64,000 nt of DNA from positions 2,666,001-2,730,000 of the forward strand of contig NZ_BBZB01000001.1 in assembly GCF_001269985.1 (NCBI RefSeq). The letters are read 5' to 3'. Made by a program: the position numbers and the translations under genes. The notes below the pieces were generated by a model, which saw only the letters and a list, made by a program, of their open reading frames with translations, did not search any database and was not told the DNA's origin. This document shows positions 8,564-22,857 of the stretch, in pieces; position 1 is the stretch's first letter, and each line of letters starts with the position of its first letter. The stretch comes from Pseudoalteromonas sp. '520P1 No. 423'. GTDB lineage: Bacteria > Pseudomonadota > Gammaproteobacteria > Enterobacterales > Alteromonadaceae.

Positions 8564-9961
8564 ATGAGCCACACAGCTATCACAGCATTATTAGCAGGCA
8601 AAGTAGAAGCAGAGTCTACGGTTACAGTTAAAGGCTGGATCCGTACACGTCGTGATTCTAAAGCCGGTATTTCTTTCTTAGCCGTCCATGACGGTTCTTG
8701 TTTTGATCCGATCCAAGCTGTGGTTCCTAATTCACTTAATAATTATGAAGAAATCACACGCTTAACAGCGGGTTGTTCTGTTGAAGTAACTGGTACGCTA
8801 GTTAAATCTCAAGGTAAAGGTCAGTCTTTTGAAATTCAAGCTGATACTGTTAACGTTGTTGGTTGGATTGATAACCCAGATACTTACCCTATGTCAGCAA
8901 AACGTCATAGCATTGAGTATTTACGTGAGCATGCACATCTTCGCCCACGTACGAATATGATTGGTGCTGTAACACGTGTTCGTAACTGTTTAGCCCAAGC
9001 AATCCACCGTTTTTACAACGATCGTGGTTTTGTTTGGATCAGCACACCTATCATCACAGCAAGTGACTGTGAAGGCGCTGGCGAAATGTTTAAGGTATCA
9101 ACGTTAGATATGGAGAACTTACCGCGCACTGATAAAGGCGAAGTCGATTATGCTGAAGATTTCTTTGGTAAAGAAGCTTTCTTAACAGTATCTGGTCAGT
9201 TAAATGGTGAGACTTACTGTTCAGCTATGTCAAATATTTATACTTTTGGTCCTACTTTTAGAGCTGAAAATTCAAATACGTCACGTCATTTAGCTGAATT
9301 CTGGATGGTTGAACCTGAAGTCGCCTTTGCAGATTTAGAAGATATCGCAAAACTTGCTGAAGATATGCTTAAATATGTTTTCAAAGCAGTTTTAGATGAA
9401 CGTCGTGATGATATGGAGTTCTTTGCGCAACGTGTAGAAAAGACTGCAATTGAACGTTTAGAAAACTTTGTAGACAAAGACTTTGCACAAGTTGATTACA
9501 CTGAAGCGGTAGAAATCCTAAAAGCCTGTGGCAAGAAATTTGAGTACGCAGTTGAGTGGGGTGTAGATTTACAGTCTGAACATGAGCGTTATTTAGCAGA
9601 AGTACACTTTAACGCACCTGTCGTAATTAAAAACTACCCTAAAGATATCAAAGCTTTCTACATGCGTGCCAATGAAGATGGCAAAACTGTTGCTGCAATG
9701 GATGTTGTTGCACCAGGTATTGGTGAAATCATTGGTGGTGCACAACGTGAAGAGCGTTTAGATGTACTTGATGCACGTCTTGAAGAAATGGGCTTAGATA
9801 AAGAAGATTACAGCTGGTACCGTGATTTACGTAAATTCGGTACTGTGCCTCATTCTGGTTTTGGTTTAGGTTTCGAGCGTTTAGTTGCTTATGTTACAGG
9901 TATGGGCAATGTACGTGATGTAATTGCATTCCCACGTACTAAAGGTAATGCAACTTACTAA
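8564..9961 (+). CDS. asnS: Asparaginyl-tRNA synthetase
   Basis: AsnS charges tRNA-Asn with asparagine. The 465-residue class IIb synthetase has the N-terminal OB fold ([17 protein letters not shown]), then catalytic motif 2 ([19 protein letters not shown]) and motif 3 ([15 protein letters not shown]). It aligns along its whole length with my memory of the E. coli enzyme. I chose ATG 8564 because GGAG at 8555-8558 sits five bases upstream; an in-frame GTG at 8558 overlaps that ribosome binding site. A long hairpin follows the stop. Confidence 0.97.
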   Translation: MSHTAITALLAGKVEAESTVTVKGWIRTRRDSKAGISFLAVHDGSCFDPIQAVVPNSLNNYEEITRLTAGCSVEVTGTLVKSQGKGQSFEIQADTVNVVGWIDNPDTYPMSAKRHSIEYLREHAHLRPRTNMIGAVTRVRNCLAQAIHRFYNDRGFVWISTPIITASDCEGAGEMFKVSTLDMENLPRTDKGEVDYAEDFFGKEAFLTVSGQLNGETYCSAMSNIYTFGPTFRAENSNTSRHLAEFWMVEPEVAFADLEDIAKLAEDMLKYVFKAVLDERRDDMEFFAQRVEKTAIERLENFVDKDFAQVDYTEAVEILKACGKKFEYAVEWGVDLQSEHERYLAEVHFNAPVVIKNYPKDIKAFYMRANEDGKTVAAMDVVAPGIGEIIGGAQREERLDVLDARLEEMGLDKEDYSWYRDLRKFGTVPHSGFGLGFERLVAYVTGMGNVRDVIAFPRTKGNATY

Positions 9962-9978
9962 TATCAAATCTAATGAAT

Positions 9979-10007
9979 ATACCAGTTAGTCTCTCGCTAA
10001 CTGGTAT
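9979..10007 (+). terminator. Hairpin after asnS
   Basis: ATACCAGTTAG (9979-9989), loop tctctcg, CTAACTGGTAT (9997-10007), a perfect 11-base stem, followed by a short T/C-rich run. It probably terminates asnS transcription. Confidence 0.6.
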
Positions 10008-10119
10008 TTCTAAATACCCCTTCTTTTAAATTAAAATTCCCATAATCTAAAATCAACCACTAGCTAGATGACACTTGCCTTGATATGATCTGATTATCAA
10101 TTTTTTGAAAAATGATCTC

Positions 10120-10827
10120 ATGGAAACTTACCAAATTAGTCCTCTTGGGACTATACGCTCACCTTATAAACAAAAATTTGCAATTCCACGACAACCAAGG
10201 TTAATACCTGAGGCACGTGCGCAATTAGAATTTTCTGGTGAATTTAACCGTGAAGAGTTTGTTCGTGGTTTAGCTGATTTTAGTCATATTTGGTTATTAT
10301 TCAGATTTCATGAAACAGCTGATAAAGGTTGGTCCCCTTTGGTTCGCCCTCCTCGATTAGGTGGCAATGAAAAAAAAGGTGTATTTGCGACACGAGCAAC
10401 TTTTAGGCCTAATGCGATTGGTATGAGTGCGGTAAAGTTAGAAGATATCTGCTACAAAAACGGCAAACTTTGGCTGGAGCTTTCAGGTATTGATTTATTA
10501 GATGGCACACCTATCATTGATATCAAACCTTACTTACCCTACTCCGATAGTTTACCTGATGCCACAGCAGGTTTTGCCGATACGCGGCCTGAAACTGAAC
10601 TTGAAGTATGTTTTAGTGAGCAAGCAATCGAATTTTGTATGAAGCAGCAAAACACACACCCACACTTATATCAATTTATTGCTAAAGTTTTAAAGCAAGA
10701 TCCTCGCCCTGCATATAAAAAGAGTAAAGGTGGCGTACAAGATTACGGTATGTGCCTTTATGACTTTAATATTAAGTGGAAAATTGAAAATAATCTTAAT
10801 ACTGTGCTAGAAATTAGACACCAATGA
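10120..10827 (+). CDS. trmO: tRNA-Thr (N6-methyl-t6A37) methyltransferase TrmO
   Basis: TrmO (YaeB/TsaA) adds the N6-methyl group to t6A at position 37 of tRNA-Thr with S-adenosylmethionine, using an unusual beta-barrel fold. The product matches this family: ISPLGTIRSPYKQKFAIPRQP at the start, FSHIWLLFRFHET, the RPNAIGMSAVKLE segment and GTPIIDIKPYLPY. The C-terminal part has DPRPAYKK, as in E. coli. I chose ATG 10120; an upstream in-frame TTG at 10105 is less likely. Length (235 residues) is normal. It stands between asnS and proS and is likely a single unit. Confidence 0.92.
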   Translation: METYQISPLGTIRSPYKQKFAIPRQPRLIPEARAQLEFSGEFNREEFVRGLADFSHIWLLFRFHETADKGWSPLVRPPRLGGNEKKGVFATRATFRPNAIGMSAVKLEDICYKNGKLWLELSGIDLLDGTPIIDIKPYLPYSDSLPDATAGFADTRPETELEVCFSEQAIEFCMKQQNTHPHLYQFIAKVLKQDPRPAYKKSKGGVQDYGMCLYDFNIKWKIENNLNTVLEIRHQ

Positions 10828-10919
10828 TAAGTTAAGCTTTTTTGCAGCCCTTTGCACTGCTACACTAGAGCACTAAACGAAATAAAAAATTTAATACCCC
10901 AATTTATAACGGAAAAAAC

Positions 10920-12641
10920 ATGCGTACTAGTCAATATATACTCGCGACACTAAAAGAAACGCCTGCTGATGCTGAAATCATCAGTCACCAATTAATGCTA
11001 AGAGCTGGCATGATCCGCCGTCTTGCATCGGGTTTATATACTTGGTTACCCACAGGTTTACGTGTTTTACGTAAAGTTGAAAACATTGTTCGTGAAGAAA
11101 TGAACAAAGCTGGTGCAATTGAAATGTTAATGCCTGTCATCCAACCTGCGGATCTATGGCGCGAATCAGGCCGCTTTGAAGAGTTTGGTCCAGAATTACT
11201 TCGTATTAAAGACCGTCATAATCGTGAGTTTGCATTAGGTCCAACACATGAAGAAGTGATCACTGATTTTGTTCGTAAAGAAATCAAAAGTTACAAACAA
11301 CTTCCTTTAGCACTATATCAAGTACAAACTAAAGTACGTGACGAAGTTCGTCCTCGTTTTGGTGTCATGCGTGCCCGCGAATTTACGATGAAAGATGCTT
11401 ACTCATTTCATTTAAGTGATGAGTGTTTAGATACTACATATCAAAAAATGCATACAGCTTACTGTAATATCTTTAAACGTATGGATTTGGAGTTTCGCCC
11501 AGTTATTGCTGACACAGGTTCTATTGGTGGCAGTGTATCGCATGAATTTCATGTATTAGCCGAGTCTGGTGAAGATGCTATCGCATTTAGCTCACAAAGT
11601 GATTACGCTGCAAATATTGAAAAAGCAGAAGCGATTACAACAGATACGCGTCCTGAAGCGTCAAAAGAATTAAATACTTTTGATACACCAGATGCTAAAA
11701 CAATAGCTGAACTAAAAGCTAAGCACGGTGTTAAGCCCCATAGAGGCGTTAAAACTTTAATTGCTTATGGTGCTGCTGATGAAGAAGGTAACCGTGGTTT
11801 AGTAGCATTAGTTGTTCGTGGTGACCACGAACTTAACGAATTAAAAGCTGAAAAACTTGAATTAGTTGATAGCCCATTAGAGCTTGCTAAAGACGAAGAC
11901 ATTGTCAGTACAATTGGCGCTGCTGCTGGTTCTTTAGGTCCTGTCGGTCTTGAAATACCAGTGATCGTTGATAGCAGTGCAGCTGTTATGGCTGACTTTG
12001 TAGCTGGTGCAAATAAAAACCAAGTTCATTACAGTGGTGTTAACTGGGATAGAGATGTAACTAATTACACTGTGGCTGATATTCGTAATGTTGTTGAAGG
12101 CGATCCGAGTCCATGTGGACAAGGCGTCGTTAATATCAAACGTGGTGTTGAAGTTGGCCATATCTTCCAGTTAGGCACTAAGTATTCTGAAGCGATGAAT
12201 GCCGGTGTGTTAAACGAACAAGGTAAAAACCAGCCGATGGCTATGGGTTGTTACGGTGTTGGTGTATCACGTATTGTTGCAGCAGCAATTGAACAAAATA
12301 ATGATAAATACGGTATCATCTGGCCAGAAGCGCTTGCGCCTTTCCAGTTAGCTATCGTGCCAATGAATATGCACAAGTCGCATCGTATTCCTGATATCGC
12401 AAATGGTATTTACCACAAGCTTACACAAGCTGGTATTGAAGTATTATTTGATGATAGAAAAGAGCGCCCAGGTGTGATGTTCAATGATATGGAATTAATG
12501 GGTGTACCTTACACACTTGTTATTGGTGAACGTAACCTTGATGAAAACAAGGTTGAGTTAAAAAACCGCCGTACTGGTGAAAAAACGATGCTTGAATTAG
12601 ATACTGTGATTGAACACTTCAAAACATTTTTTAACAAGTAA
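10920..12641 (+). CDS. proS: Prolyl-tRNA synthetase (bacterial type, with editing domain)
   Basis: ProS charges tRNA-Pro. The 573-residue protein begins [19 protein letters not shown] and has class II motifs: [12 protein letters not shown], motif 2 around [13 protein letters not shown], and motif 3 [14 protein letters not shown]. The insertion between motifs 2 and 3 (about residues 220-400) is the YbaK-like editing domain that clears Ala-tRNA-Pro. A separate YbaK-family deacylase is encoded at 46.5 kb. The C-terminal anticodon domain ends in [10 protein letters not shown]. An intrinsic terminator follows. Confidence 0.97.
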   Translation: MRTSQYILATLKETPADAEIISHQLMLRAGMIRRLASGLYTWLPTGLRVLRKVENIVREEMNKAGAIEMLMPVIQPADLWRESGRFEEFGPELLRIKDRHNREFALGPTHEEVITDFVRKEIKSYKQLPLALYQVQTKVRDEVRPRFGVMRAREFTMKDAYSFHLSDECLDTTYQKMHTAYCNIFKRMDLEFRPVIADTGSIGGSVSHEFHVLAESGEDAIAFSSQSDYAANIEKAEAITTDTRPEASKELNTFDTPDAKTIAELKAKHGVKPHRGVKTLIAYGAADEEGNRGLVALVVRGDHELNELKAEKLELVDSPLELAKDEDIVSTIGAAAGSLGPVGLEIPVIVDSSAAVMADFVAGANKNQVHYSGVNWDRDVTNYTVADIRNVVEGDPSPCGQGVVNIKRGVEVGHIFQLGTKYSEAMNAGVLNEQGKNQPMAMGCYGVGVSRIVAAAIEQNNDKYGIIWPEALAPFQLAIVPMNMHKSHRIPDIANGIYHKLTQAGIEVLFDDRKERPGVMFNDMELMGVPYTLVIGERNLDENKVELKNRRTGEKTMLELDTVIEHFKTFFNK

Positions 12642-12666
12642 TTTATAATATCTATTGATAGATAAT

Positions 12667-12698
12667 AAAAACCCAATTTAATATAAATTGGGTTTTTT
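12667..12698 (+). terminator. Intrinsic terminator of proS
   Basis: AAAACCCAATTTA (to 12680), loop ATA, TAAATTGGGT (12684-12693), then a T-run to 12698. It has the classic form. Its bases also encode the last codons of the broken L,D-transpeptidase on the opposite strand. Confidence 0.85.
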
Positions 12699-13198
12699 GT
12701 TTTTATAAAGCACATTTTCTTTATCATAAATATCACTCCTGTACTGTACTTGATTATATTCATCAGCCTAGGTGGTCCAATAAACTAAGTGAATTGCTAA
12801 TGGCTGTTTGAGCTTAAACCATTTATTTCCTTCATTATTTTTTATCACTTTATGCCAATAACCCCATCGGGATTTAAGCCATGATGTTTTTGAAATTGAC
12901 TCAATGCGTTAAATAAACCCTTTGAAAATGTATTTTTAGCACTGCGGTCTTGTTTTAAATAACCTAACAGATATAACCTATGTTTTACTTCACTTAACAT
13001 CGGGTGCCTATCACCTAAATTTAAAAATGTTTCAAAATTATTTTCTAAAGGCCTCTCATTATTCAATTTAATAACGCTTGTGGGCATACTATGACTTGAT
13101 ATTAATCGTTTTTCTAATGATGGCGCGTCTTGAGATGCTATTGCCTGACTACAACACAGATAATAAAACACTATCACAAACAAGCTTTTTTGGATCAT
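12678..13198 (-). pseudogene. YcbB/LdtD-like L,D-transpeptidase remnant, catalytic domain deleted
   Basis: L,D-transpeptidases of the YcbB type form 3-3 crosslinks in peptidoglycan; intact ones are usually 500-600 residues. Here an N-terminal piece (13198 to 12845) has a signal peptide (MIQKSLFVIVFYYLCCSQAIA), a spacer, and a peptidoglycan-binding domain (NLGDRHPMLSEVKHRLYLLGY, then LSQFQKHHGLNPDGVIG). It then runs into a stop. Directly after it, in another frame, comes the typical C-terminal end: WFKLKQPLAIHLVYWTT, a TAG (12768-12770) where the family has Trp, then ADEYNQVQYRSDIY to a stop at 12678. The whole YkuD catalytic core with its Cys/His is missing. The gene cannot make an active enzyme. 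Start and signal peptide are intact, so a short exported peptidoglycan-binding protein could still be made. Confidence 0.8.
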
Positions 13199-13338
13199 TA
13201 CTAGACCCCATCATTTAACTTGAATTTAAATTTATGTATGGCGACTAAGTAGGCTAAATCAAAGTTAGATGAAATCTTTTATAGACTTTATTAATATTCA
13301 ATTTTAAAATTTGTTAAAATATTATAAATTTTAGTTAA

Positions 13339-13944
13339 ATGACTTCATTCACTCAAGCTGATTTAAATCATCAGTTAAAAATCAATTTTGAAAAGCAAAT
13401 TAGCCAGCCATTTGATAATTGGTTATCTTTTTCTGAAAAATTCAAACATAAACAACTCACTGAAAATCAGCATTGGATTAAAGCGGGCGATTTTTGTGAA
13501 GATATCGGCTTTATCTTAAGTGGCCTATTACGTGTTTATTATATTGATCATAATGGCAATGAAGTGAATCAACATTTTTATCAAGCCAATGAAGCATTAG
13601 CGCCCATCAGTGCATTAGTTTCAGCTCAGCCTTGTGAATATTATATTCAAGCAATTGAACCAGTCGATTTAATGCTTTCTAATTATAGAGACTTAAATAA
13701 TACACACTCTAAAAATACTCAATGGTTACAACTAGAAGTTAAGTTGTTACAAACTGTTTTTATAAAAAGTGCAAAGCGAGAAGCTCAGTTATTATTAGGT
13801 AATGCAGAGCAAAGGTATAAATGGTTTTTAAAGGAGTTTCCTAACCTTAACGATAAGTTAACTCAATATCACATCGCTTCTTTTCTGGGGATCACAGCGG
13901 TTTCTTTATCAAGATTAAAAAGAAAAATGGATACAAGGTATTAA
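13339..13944 (+). CDS. Crp/Fnr family transcriptional regulator
   Basis: A 201-residue regulator of the Crp/Fnr superfamily. The N-terminal cupin-like sensor domain (residues about 25-120) includes IKAGDFCEDIGFILSGLLRVY and a GNEVNQHFY strand. The C-terminal winged helix (about 140-198) ends in ITAVSLSRLKRKM, the recognition helix. There is no Fnr-type N-terminal cysteine cluster, so an iron-sulfur sensor is unlikely; the ligand is unknown. The ATG at 13339 has no clear ribosome binding site and is preceded by an AT-rich leader. It stands alone between two degenerate regions. Confidence 0.85.
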   Translation: MTSFTQADLNHQLKINFEKQISQPFDNWLSFSEKFKHKQLTENQHWIKAGDFCEDIGFILSGLLRVYYIDHNGNEVNQHFYQANEALAPISALVSAQPCEYYIQAIEPVDLMLSNYRDLNNTHSKNTQWLQLEVKLLQTVFIKSAKREAQLLLGNAEQRYKWFLKEFPNLNDKLTQYHIASFLGITAVSLSRLKRKMDTRY

Positions 13945-14050
13945 CAGGCTCTTCTTGGCTGCGCATAATTCTCGTAAGTTACTCCAAAGGTTAATTGGTT
14001 TTAACTTTACGAGACTGATAAATATTTGTTAGACGCAGATCGCCGGACAT

Positions 14051-14152
14051 TTACCTTCTTACCACCATATGAATATGGTCTTCAGGTATTTCCAATTTGA
14101 CTATATCTATATTTGACCTAATCAAAATGGCTATTAGGTCAAAATTTACACC
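14051..14152 (-). pseudogene. IS200/IS605-type transposase fragment (HUH motif)
   Basis: A short minus-strand frame, closed by stops on both sides, reads IDIVKLEIPEDHIHMVVRR. The segment LEIPEDHIHMVVR closely resembles the catalytic HUH region (His-x-His) of IS200/IS605-like TnpA Y1 transposases. The rest of a transposase (usually 130-150 residues) is absent, and so is any tnpB. A perfect inverted repeat (14112-14143) lies in the same fragment. It is probably the scar of an old insertion in the 244-base gap between the Crp/Fnr gene and fadH. Confidence 0.5.
14112..14143. repeat. Perfect 11-bp inverted repeat beside the transposase scar
   Basis: TTTGACCTAAT (14112-14122), loop caaaatggct, ATTAGGTCAAA (14133-14143). 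It could be an intrinsic terminator for fadH (stop 14189, minus strand), or a hairpin related to the IS200-like element. IS200/IS605 ends are subterminal hairpins. Confidence 0.5.
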
Positions 14153-14188
14153 TTAACGATTTTTAATACTTCTATTCTTTTATAAAGA

Positions 14189-16261
<2,073 letters not shown>

Positions 16262-16453
16262 TCAGTATCACCGAGTCATTTACATGTGTCGTTATCATTT
16301 GATAACTTCTACTTAAATTTATTCTTATTTCAATAAATCATAGATTTAAACGAATATACTTACAGTTTTACAAAGCTGTACTATCTTTAAGTTAATGCAT
16401 ATTGTTTAAGTTAATACATATAAATTTTCTAATATCACTTTGTAGGAGTTTAA

Positions 16454-16888
16454 ATGGCTAGAATATTGATACTAGATGATGATTTAAATATTTTAGAGTC
16501 ACTAAAAAGGCTGCTGGCTCGGAAAAAACATCTACAAGTTGAATACTTTTCTGAGCCAAGTAAAGCATTAGAAAGAGCTGAAAGTGGATTGTTTGAATTA
16601 TTCATTTCTGATTTTAATATGCCATTAATGGACGGTGTGACCTTTTTATCAAAAACAAAAGAAATTCACCCAAGATCACAACGCATTATTTTATCTGGCT
16701 GCGCTGATTTAAATACTGTTGTTGACGCAATCAATAATGTGCAAATATACCGTTTTATAAATAAACCTTGGCATAACTTAGAATTTATTGCCGCTATCGA
16801 GCAGGCACTTGAATATCACCGTGTTCTTACTGAGAACCATTTTCTATCAGAACTTGCCCGCGAACATAACTTATTGCCCGAACAGTAA
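16454..16888 (+). CDS. Response regulator receiver protein (single domain plus short tail)
   Basis: A 144-residue protein made almost only of a CheY-like receiver. The acidic pocket is LDDD (residues 7-10), the phosphoacceptor is Asp53 in SDFNMPLMDG, the switch residue is Ser81 (LSGCAD) and the conserved lysine is Lys104 in FINKPW. The FINKPW ending and long C-terminal helix resemble receivers of RpfG-type (HD-GYP) regulators, but no output domain follows. It has a good ribosome binding site (TAGGAG). No histidine kinase is adjacent, so its partner is unknown. Confidence 0.88.
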   Translation: MARILILDDDLNILESLKRLLARKKHLQVEYFSEPSKALERAESGLFELFISDFNMPLMDGVTFLSKTKEIHPRSQRIILSGCADLNTVVDAINNVQIYRFINKPWHNLEFIAAIEQALEYHRVLTENHFLSELAREHNLLPEQ

Positions 16889-17014
16889 ACAACAACAGTA
16901 CAGAAAAATGCACAAGTTGCATTTTTTCAAAAAAAGTAATTCTCAAACATTTTACAAATTTGTTTACTTGCTGCTTGTTTTTCTTAGAATCAACCACCAT
17001 CTAAAAAACAATAA

Positions 17015-17998
<984 letters not shown>

Positions 17999-18020
17999 TT
18001 ATTAACTAAACTTTTTTAAA

Positions 18021-18051
18021 ACCGAACATTTTATGAATGTTCGGTTTTTTT
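18021..18051 (+). terminator. Intrinsic terminator of trxB
   Basis: ACCGAACATT (18021-18030), loop ttatg, AATGTTCGGT (18036-18045), then six T. It ends 12 bases before the aat start, so aat must rely on read-through or on a promoter overlapping this hairpin. Confidence 0.9.
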
Positions 18052-18063
18052 ATTTGAAGAATT

Positions 18064-18772
18064 ATGTCTAAACAAATTTATCAATTAGATCCTACAAAAC
18101 ATGGATTCCCTGATCCAGAACTTGCCTTAAGGGATCCTGACGGGCTATTAGCCTTTGGTGGAGATTTAACTACACAAAGACTAAAGCTTGCTTACAAGTC
18201 GGGAATTTTCCCTTGGTTTAGTGAAGACGAACCAATTATGTGGTGGTCGCCATCTACACGTGCGGTTATTGAGCTAGATAACTTCCATATCAGTAAAAGT
18301 TTAAAAAAATATCAGAAAAAGAATAATTTTAAAATCAGTATTAATACCCAATTTGAATCTGTTATAGAAGGCTGTCAGCAGCAACGCATAGATCAAGAAG
18401 GTACTTGGATAACGGATGAGATGAAACACGCTTATTTATCGCTGCATCGCTCAGGAATTGCTCATAGCATTGAAGTCACTTTTGAGAATAATCTAGTTGG
18501 TGGTTTATATGGCATCATGCAAAATGGTACTTTTTGTGGAGAGTCAATGTTTCATACAATGACAAACACTTCAAAACTTGCAAGTTGGGCATTAGTCAAT
18601 TGGCTTAAAAAACATGATGCCCATTTTATTGATTGTCAGCTCACAAACCCTTATTTAACATCTTTAGGTGCAACAGAGATCACACGATCTGATTTTTTAG
18701 CTAAACTTATATTATCAAACAAATTTACAATGCCATCAGATATGTGGAAACCACAACAATTAGAAAATATAT

Positions 18773-18780
<8 letters not shown>
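18064..18780 (+). CDS. aat: Leucyl/phenylalanyl-tRNA-protein transferase
   Basis: Aat transfers Leu or Phe from aminoacyl-tRNA to N-terminal Lys or Arg of proteins, creating an N-degron read by ClpS. The 238-residue protein has the family signatures: FPDPELALRDPDGLLAFGGDL at the start, YKSGIFPWFSEDEPIMWWSP, GGLYGIMQNGTFCGESMF, and DCQLTNPYLTSLGA. It overlaps bpt by eight bases, so the two are translationally coupled. clpS and clpA, encoding the rest of the pathway, are 1-4 kb away. Confidence 0.96.
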
Positions 18781-19785
<1,005 letters not shown>

Positions 19786-19818
19786 GCACCAGAAGAATCA
19801 AAATAGTTTTTGATAAAT

Positions 19819-19847
19819 AAAAAAGCTCAGTTTTAACTGAGCTTTTT
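19819..19847. terminator. Bidirectional terminator between infA and clpA
   Basis: AAAAGCTCAGTT (19821-19832), loop TT, AACTGAGCTTTT (19835-19846), with A and T runs on the outer sides. It serves infA on the plus strand, and possibly clpA (stop 19897) on the minus strand. Confidence 0.85.
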
Positions 19848-19896
19848 TGTGTCTAGCCAACTCTCCACAAGTATAAGTTGGCAAAAGATTATAAAA

Positions 19897-22167
19897 TTAA
19901 GCTGGTGTTAATTCTTTCTCAAATTCAAAATGAAGCTTTTTAGCTTTCACTTTTATTTTAACAACACCCCCTTCAGTTAACGCACCAAATAAAATTTCAT
20001 TTGCTAATGGCTTTTTAAGCTTGTCTTGAATTAATCGTGCCATAGGCCGGGCACCCATAGTCTTATCATAACCCTCTTTAGCCAACCATTGACGTGCTTG
20101 ATCTGTCATTTCTAGACATACAGACTTTTTATCTAGCTGTGTTTGCAGTTCTACAATAAATTTATCAACAACATGTAGAATAACTTCTTCATCTAAGTGG
20201 TTAAACCAAATAATGTTATCAAGTCTATTTCTAAACTCAGGTGAGAAGGTTTTATTTATTTCGCCCATTGCATCAAAACTATGATCTTGTTGTTTAAAAC
20301 CAATCGTAGAGCGTGTTGTTTCAGTCACACCTGCATTGGTAGTCATAACAACTACAACATTTCTAAAATCAGCTTTACGACCATTATTATCAGTTAAGGT
20401 ACCGTGGTCCATTACTTGTAATAAAATATTATAAATATCAGAATGCGCTTTTTCTATTTCATCAAGTAAAATGACACAATGGGGCTGCTTAATAACGGCT
20501 TCTGTTAATAAACCACCTTGATCAAAACCCACATAACCTGGGGGCGCACCAATCAAGCGACTGATTGCATGACGTTCCATGTATTCAGACATATCAAAGC
20601 GAACAAGCTCTATACCCATGCATTTAGCTAGCTGCTTAGTGACTTCGGTTTTACCAACACCTGTAGGTCCAGCGAATAAGAAAGAACCAATTGGTTTATC
20701 TTCACTTGAAAGACCTGAGCGAGATAAACGAATTGCGGATGTTAAAGCATCAATAGATTCATCTTGTCCAAATACAAGTAGTTTTAAGTTACGATCTAAA
20801 TTTTTAAGGGTATCTTTATCTGACGAAGATACACTTTGTTGTGGTATACGGGCCATTTTTGCAATAATTTGCTCAATGTCAGCGACACCTATGGTCTTTT
20901 TACGCTTTGATACAGGTAATAATCTTTGATTTGCACCTGCTTCATCTATGACATCAATCGCTTTATCAGGTAACTGACGCTCATTAATGTACTTTGCACT
21001 TAGCTCTGAAGCTGCGCGTAGCGCTTTTTGCGTATAACGAATCCCGTGATGTTGCTCGTATCTGTCTTTTAATCCATTGAGTATTTTAGTGGTATCAGAC
21101 ACACTGGGTTCTAAAACATCAATTTTTTGAAAACGTCTTACTAGCGCACGATCTTTTTCGAAAATGTTTTTAAATTCACCGTAAGTAGTTGAGCCCATAC
21201 AACGTAATTTACCACTAGATAATAATGGCTTAATTAAGTTAGAAGCATCCATCACCCCACCAGAGGCCGCACCGGCACCAATAATAGTATGAATTTCATC
21301 TATAAATAAAATAGCGTCTGGTTCTTTTTGTAATTGCTTTAATAGTGATTTAAAACGTTTTTCAAAATCACCTCGGTATTTTGTACCTGCTAACAAAGAG
21401 CCCATATCCAATGAAAAAACAACGGCATCTTTTATTACATCTGGTACATCATCGTTTACAATTCTATAAGCGAGGCCTTCAGCTATTGCCGTTTTACCAA
21501 CACCTGCTTCACCAACAAGTAATGGGTTATTTTTTTTACGACGACATAAAACTTGTACAACACGCTCAACTTCAGAATCTCTGCCAATTAAAGGATCTAT
21601 ATTTCCTTGTTCAGCTTGTTGATTGAGGTTACTGGTAAAGCTCTCAAGCATATTATTTTCATCGTTCGGCGCTTCAATAGGCTCATCGATCATTTCATCA
21701 TTGTTAACTTGTTCATCTGATGAATCGAGTTTTGAAATTCCGTGAGAAATAAAGTTCACTATGTCTAAGCGACTAATATCACTTTTTTTCAATAAGTAAA
21801 CGGCTTGGCTTTCTTGCTCACTAAAAATGGCAACAAGTACATTGGCACCTGTTACTTCATTCTTTCCTGAAGACTGTACATGAAAAACAGCTCTTTGCAA
21901 TACACGTTGAAACCCTAACGTAGGTTGAGTTTCTCTATCTTGATCGATCTCAGGAATGAGCGGCGTTGTTTCATTAATAAATTCAGATAACGATGTTTTT
22001 AATGCAAGGGTATCACTACCACATGCACCTAACGCTTCTGCCGCAGAAGGGTTATCGATTAAGGCTAATAATAAATGTTCAACTGTCATAAATTCATGGC
22101 GATGAGACCGCGCTTCTCTAAAAGCTGAATTTAGTGTCATTTCTAGATCTTTATTTAGCATAGGCAA
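19897..22167 (-). CDS. clpA: ATP-dependent Clp protease ATP-binding subunit ClpA
   Basis: ClpA is the AAA+ unfoldase that feeds substrates, including ClpS-delivered N-degron proteins, to ClpP. The 756-residue protein has the N-terminal repeat domain ([26 protein letters not shown], which binds ClpS), the first ATPase (Walker [10 protein letters not shown]; Walker [10 protein letters not shown]) and the second ([20 protein letters not shown]). The ClpP-binding IGL-type loop appears as TIGFKQQ. An N-terminal MP precedes the usual ML start, so ATG 22161 is an alternative. It lies 16 bases downstream of clpS. Confidence 0.96.
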   Translation of the reverse strand: MPMLNKDLEMTLNSAFREARSHRHEFMTVEHLLLALIDNPSAAEALGACGSDTLALKTSLSEFINETTPLIPEIDQDRETQPTLGFQRVLQRAVFHVQSSGKNEVTGANVLVAIFSEQESQAVYLLKKSDISRLDIVNFISHGISKLDSSDEQVNNDEMIDEPIEAPNDENNMLESFTSNLNQQAEQGNIDPLIGRDSEVERVVQVLCRRKKNNPLLVGEAGVGKTAIAEGLAYRIVNDDVPDVIKDAVVFSLDMGSLLAGTKYRGDFEKRFKSLLKQLQKEPDAILFIDEIHTIIGAGAASGGVMDASNLIKPLLSSGKLRCMGSTTYGEFKNIFEKDRALVRRFQKIDVLEPSVSDTTKILNGLKDRYEQHHGIRYTQKALRAASELSAKYINERQLPDKAIDVIDEAGANQRLLPVSKRKKTIGVADIEQIIAKMARIPQQSVSSSDKDTLKNLDRNLKLLVFGQDESIDALTSAIRLSRSGLSSEDKPIGSFLFAGPTGVGKTEVTKQLAKCMGIELVRFDMSEYMERHAISRLIGAPPGYVGFDQGGLLTEAVIKQPHCVILLDEIEKAHSDIYNILLQVMDHGTLTDNNGRKADFRNVVVVMTTNAGVTETTRSTIGFKQQDHSFDAMGEINKTFSPEFRNRLDNIIWFNHLDEEVILHVVDKFIVELQTQLDKKSVCLEMTDQARQWLAKEGYDKTMGARPMARLIQDKLKKPLANEILFGALTEGGVVKIKVKAKKLHFEFEKELTPA

Positions 22168-22183
22168 CTCCTAAGATGGAAGA

Positions 22184-22501
22184 TCAAACTTGTTCACATC
22201 GGCACAACAGAGGATGTTCATGATCTCTGGCATACTGATTCACTTGTTCAACTTTTGTTTGGGCAATATCTGCTGAATAAATACCACAAATTGCTTTACC
22301 ATCGTAATGAACTTTGAGCATAATTTCCGCTGCTTGGTCACTATTTTTGTTGAAAAATTGAATTAAAACCTCAACAACAAAGTCCATAGGGGTAAAGTCA
22401 TCATTATTTAAAATCACTTGATACTTACGTGGTGGCTGCAATTTTTGCTTTTCACTATCACGTACCGTATCAATCACGTCAGCTTGTTTTAAACCACTCA
22501 T
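22184..22501 (-). CDS. clpS: Clp protease adaptor ClpS
   Basis: ClpS recognises N-terminal Leu, Phe, Tyr and Trp and hands those proteins to ClpA. The 105-residue protein has the family core: [39 protein letters not shown], then the C-terminal strand. The NDD segment with the following Thr-Pro-Met and the His in KVHYDG line the N-end pocket in characterised ClpS. It forms an operon with clpA and is divergent from cspD. Confidence 0.96.
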   Translation of the reverse strand: MSGLKQADVIDTVRDSEKQKLQPPRKYQVILNNDDFTPMDFVVEVLIQFFNKNSDQAAEIMLKVHYDGKAICGIYSADIAQTKVEQVNQYARDHEHPLLCRCEQV

Positions 22502-22857
22502 AATTAAATATAGTCATTTCTCATGCAGTCAAGCAAACTTGATTGCAAAAAAGTGTAAAAAAAAATAAACCATTAAAAATTAATCAAAAAACTTGACTGT
22601 TTGACTAAATAAACTACAGTCAGAATTAAGTTTGGTTAATCAATAAACAGTTTAACCTGAAACTTTGAGATATATCATTTGAAATATAATGAATATATCT
22701 ACTCAAATAGCCATTTATAAAACATAAATAACTATTTGTAAGTATACATCAGCATTGTACAGGAACAACTGAAGAACATTGATATATAAAAATTGACAAC
22801 ACAACGTATAAATTAAATATAAAAATTAATTAGTCAACTTACAGAAGGATTAGCAGT
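22502..22857. promoter_or_regulatory. clpS-cspD divergent intergenic region with a likely cspD promoter
   Basis: A 356-base AT-rich gap between divergent clpS and cspD. TTGACA at 22793-22798 followed by an AT-rich -10 candidate (AAATAT, 22815-22820, 16-base spacing) is the best promoter for cspD. A ribosome binding site AGAAGGA lies about 10 bases before the ATG. GACTG and CAGTC around 22597-22622 can pair. No additional gene is seen. Confidence 0.45.

Noticed and set aside
20579..21626. Open plus-strand frames across clpA
   Set aside because: They are antisense to strongly conserved ClpA codons and have no coding features of their own.
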